From NCBI GenBank assembly GCA_016839955.1, contig JAEOTI010000293.1:1-5381 (forward strand): a stretch of 5,381 bases of DNA. The letters run 5' to 3'. The stretch comes from Candidatus Hodarchaeota archaeon. GTDB lineage: Archaea > Asgardarchaeota > Heimdallarchaeia > Hodarchaeales > YT1-057. Made by a program: the position numbers and the translations under genes. Position 1 is the first letter of the stretch; every line of letters begins with the position of its first letter. Of the stretch, positions 4,897-5,381 are shown in pieces. The notes under the pieces are model-generated. The model had not been told where the DNA came from and searched no databases. It worked only from the letters and a program-made list of their open reading frames with translations.

Positions 4897-5381
4897 TCTT
4901 TTCCTTATTTTCTAAAGGGTTACAGAATTTGAAACCATTAAAATCAGGTTTACTTACCTGTTCGATTAAATTAACATAGATTCCTGCAGTAGTTAAGTCA
5001 GCAATCGTTCCAGGGTTTACTTTTTCTTTTCTGAGAGATTTATCAAAATCCCAGAGAAAATTAGGATGTAATAAGAGATCTTTTGGTTTTCCAAGGTTTT
5101 TCATATCTTTTCGTAATTTGGTAGCCACTTCTTTTCCCTTAGTTCTATAAACATGAGAATCGATATAGGAAGAAAGAAGATTTAGAAAAAGAAGAACTGT
5201 TTTTTGCTCTACGCAATATTGGTCTTTGAGATTAGCCAGAAAAACAGCAGATTCTTCAAAAGTAATTTGAAAATTACTCGTGTATTCTTTAGCTATTAAA
5301 TCATAATTTATTGCAGGATTAAATAAGTCAATAAGATTGGCATGAGCTCTTTCAATTTCTGTTGAAAAATTCTTTGACATA
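4865..5381 (-). CDS. CitG-like triphosphoribosyl-dephospho-CoA synthase homologue (5'-partial)
   Basis: The 171 visible residues match the C-terminal half of the CitG/MdcB family, whose known members use ATP and dephospho-CoA to make 2'-(5''-triphosphoribosyl)-3'-dephospho-CoA, releasing adenine. Matching elements are the IDSHVYRTKG segment (73-82), corresponding to the family's DTNVLxRxG, and LRKEKVNPGTIADLTTAGIYVNLIE (116-140), corresponding to the closing NPGTxADLxAAxxF block with Asn122, Pro123, Gly124 and Asp128. Family members are roughly 280-300 residues, and the conserved N-terminal part is missing. The ATG at 5380 is therefore most likely internal, and the gene continues past the window. 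About 30 residues follow the usual family end (QVSKPDFNGF…FHK). The last ones are encoded in the overlap with the zinc-ribbon gene. Family membership is fairly sure; the reaction in this organism is not. Confidence 0.8.
   Translation of the reverse strand, partial: MSKNFSTEIERAHANLIDLFNPAINYDLIAKEYTSNFQITFEESAVFLANLKDQYCVEQKTVLLFLNLLSSYIDSHVYRTKGKEVATKLRKDMKNLGKPKDLLLHPNFLWDFDKSLRKEKVNPGTIADLTTAGIYVNLIEQVSKPDFNGFKFCNPLENKEKINPFGLWFHK

Noticed and set aside
5378..5380. ATG taken as the true start of the CitG-like gene
   Set aside because: The resulting 171 residues lack the conserved N-terminal half of the family, and only one base of window remains upstream, so the start is probably outside.
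1..5381. Search for tRNA, rRNA, CRISPR repeats, insertion-sequence ends and integrase or transposase genes
   Set aside because: No cloverleaf, spaced direct repeats, terminal inverted repeats or mobile-element proteins were seen by eye. The window looks like ordinary chromosomal backbone.

Overview
This AT-rich window reads as a piece of an archaeal chromosome. The best markers are two ribosomal proteins of the archaeal/eukaryotic set lying next to each other on the minus strand, S17e and S25e. S25e is known from TACK and Asgard archaea and from eukaryotes, and is generally absent from Euryarchaeota. With the KaiC-like ATPase, the HD-domain nucleotidase and start sites carrying GGTGA-type Shine-Dalgarno remnants, this points to a TACK or Asgard lineage. 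I cannot fix the genus, and the lineage is an inference from gene content.

Layout, left to right: (1) a nucleotidyltransferase-fold protein on the plus strand, open at the left edge (1-765). (2) Convergent with it, a full-length RsmB/NOP2/Sun-type RNA m5C methyltransferase on minus (786-2171). (3) A 121-bp divergent spacer with a likely promoter for the methyltransferase and an inverted repeat. (4) A plus-strand pair: a two-helix membrane protein (2293-2553) and an HDDC2/YfbR-like 5'-deoxynucleotidase (2572-3192). (5) Convergent with these, the minus-strand ribosomal unit S17e then S25e (3722 down to 3201). (6) A 204-bp divergent spacer with a TATA-containing perfect palindrome. (7) A plus-strand pair: a single-domain KaiC-like ATPase (3927-4646) and a small CxxC/CxxC zinc-ribbon protein (4675-4896). 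(8) Overlapping the last gene tail to tail, a CitG-like triphosphoribosyl-dephospho-CoA synthase homologue on minus, running off the right edge (4865-5381).

The genes are mostly informational or nucleotide housekeeping: rRNA/tRNA modification, ribosomal proteins, dNMP dephosphorylation and a coenzyme-like nucleotide transferase. Short two-gene units alternate in strand, and gaps are small. I see no mobile element, CRISPR array, tRNA or rRNA, and no gene-free stretch over 300 bases. The points most worth a second look are the palindrome cluster on the ribosomal promoter, the Asp-Asp pair where KaiC proteins carry Glu-Glu, the KaiC/zinc-ribbon pair, and a CitG homologue in an archaeal setting. 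None by itself shows a new defence or mobile system.
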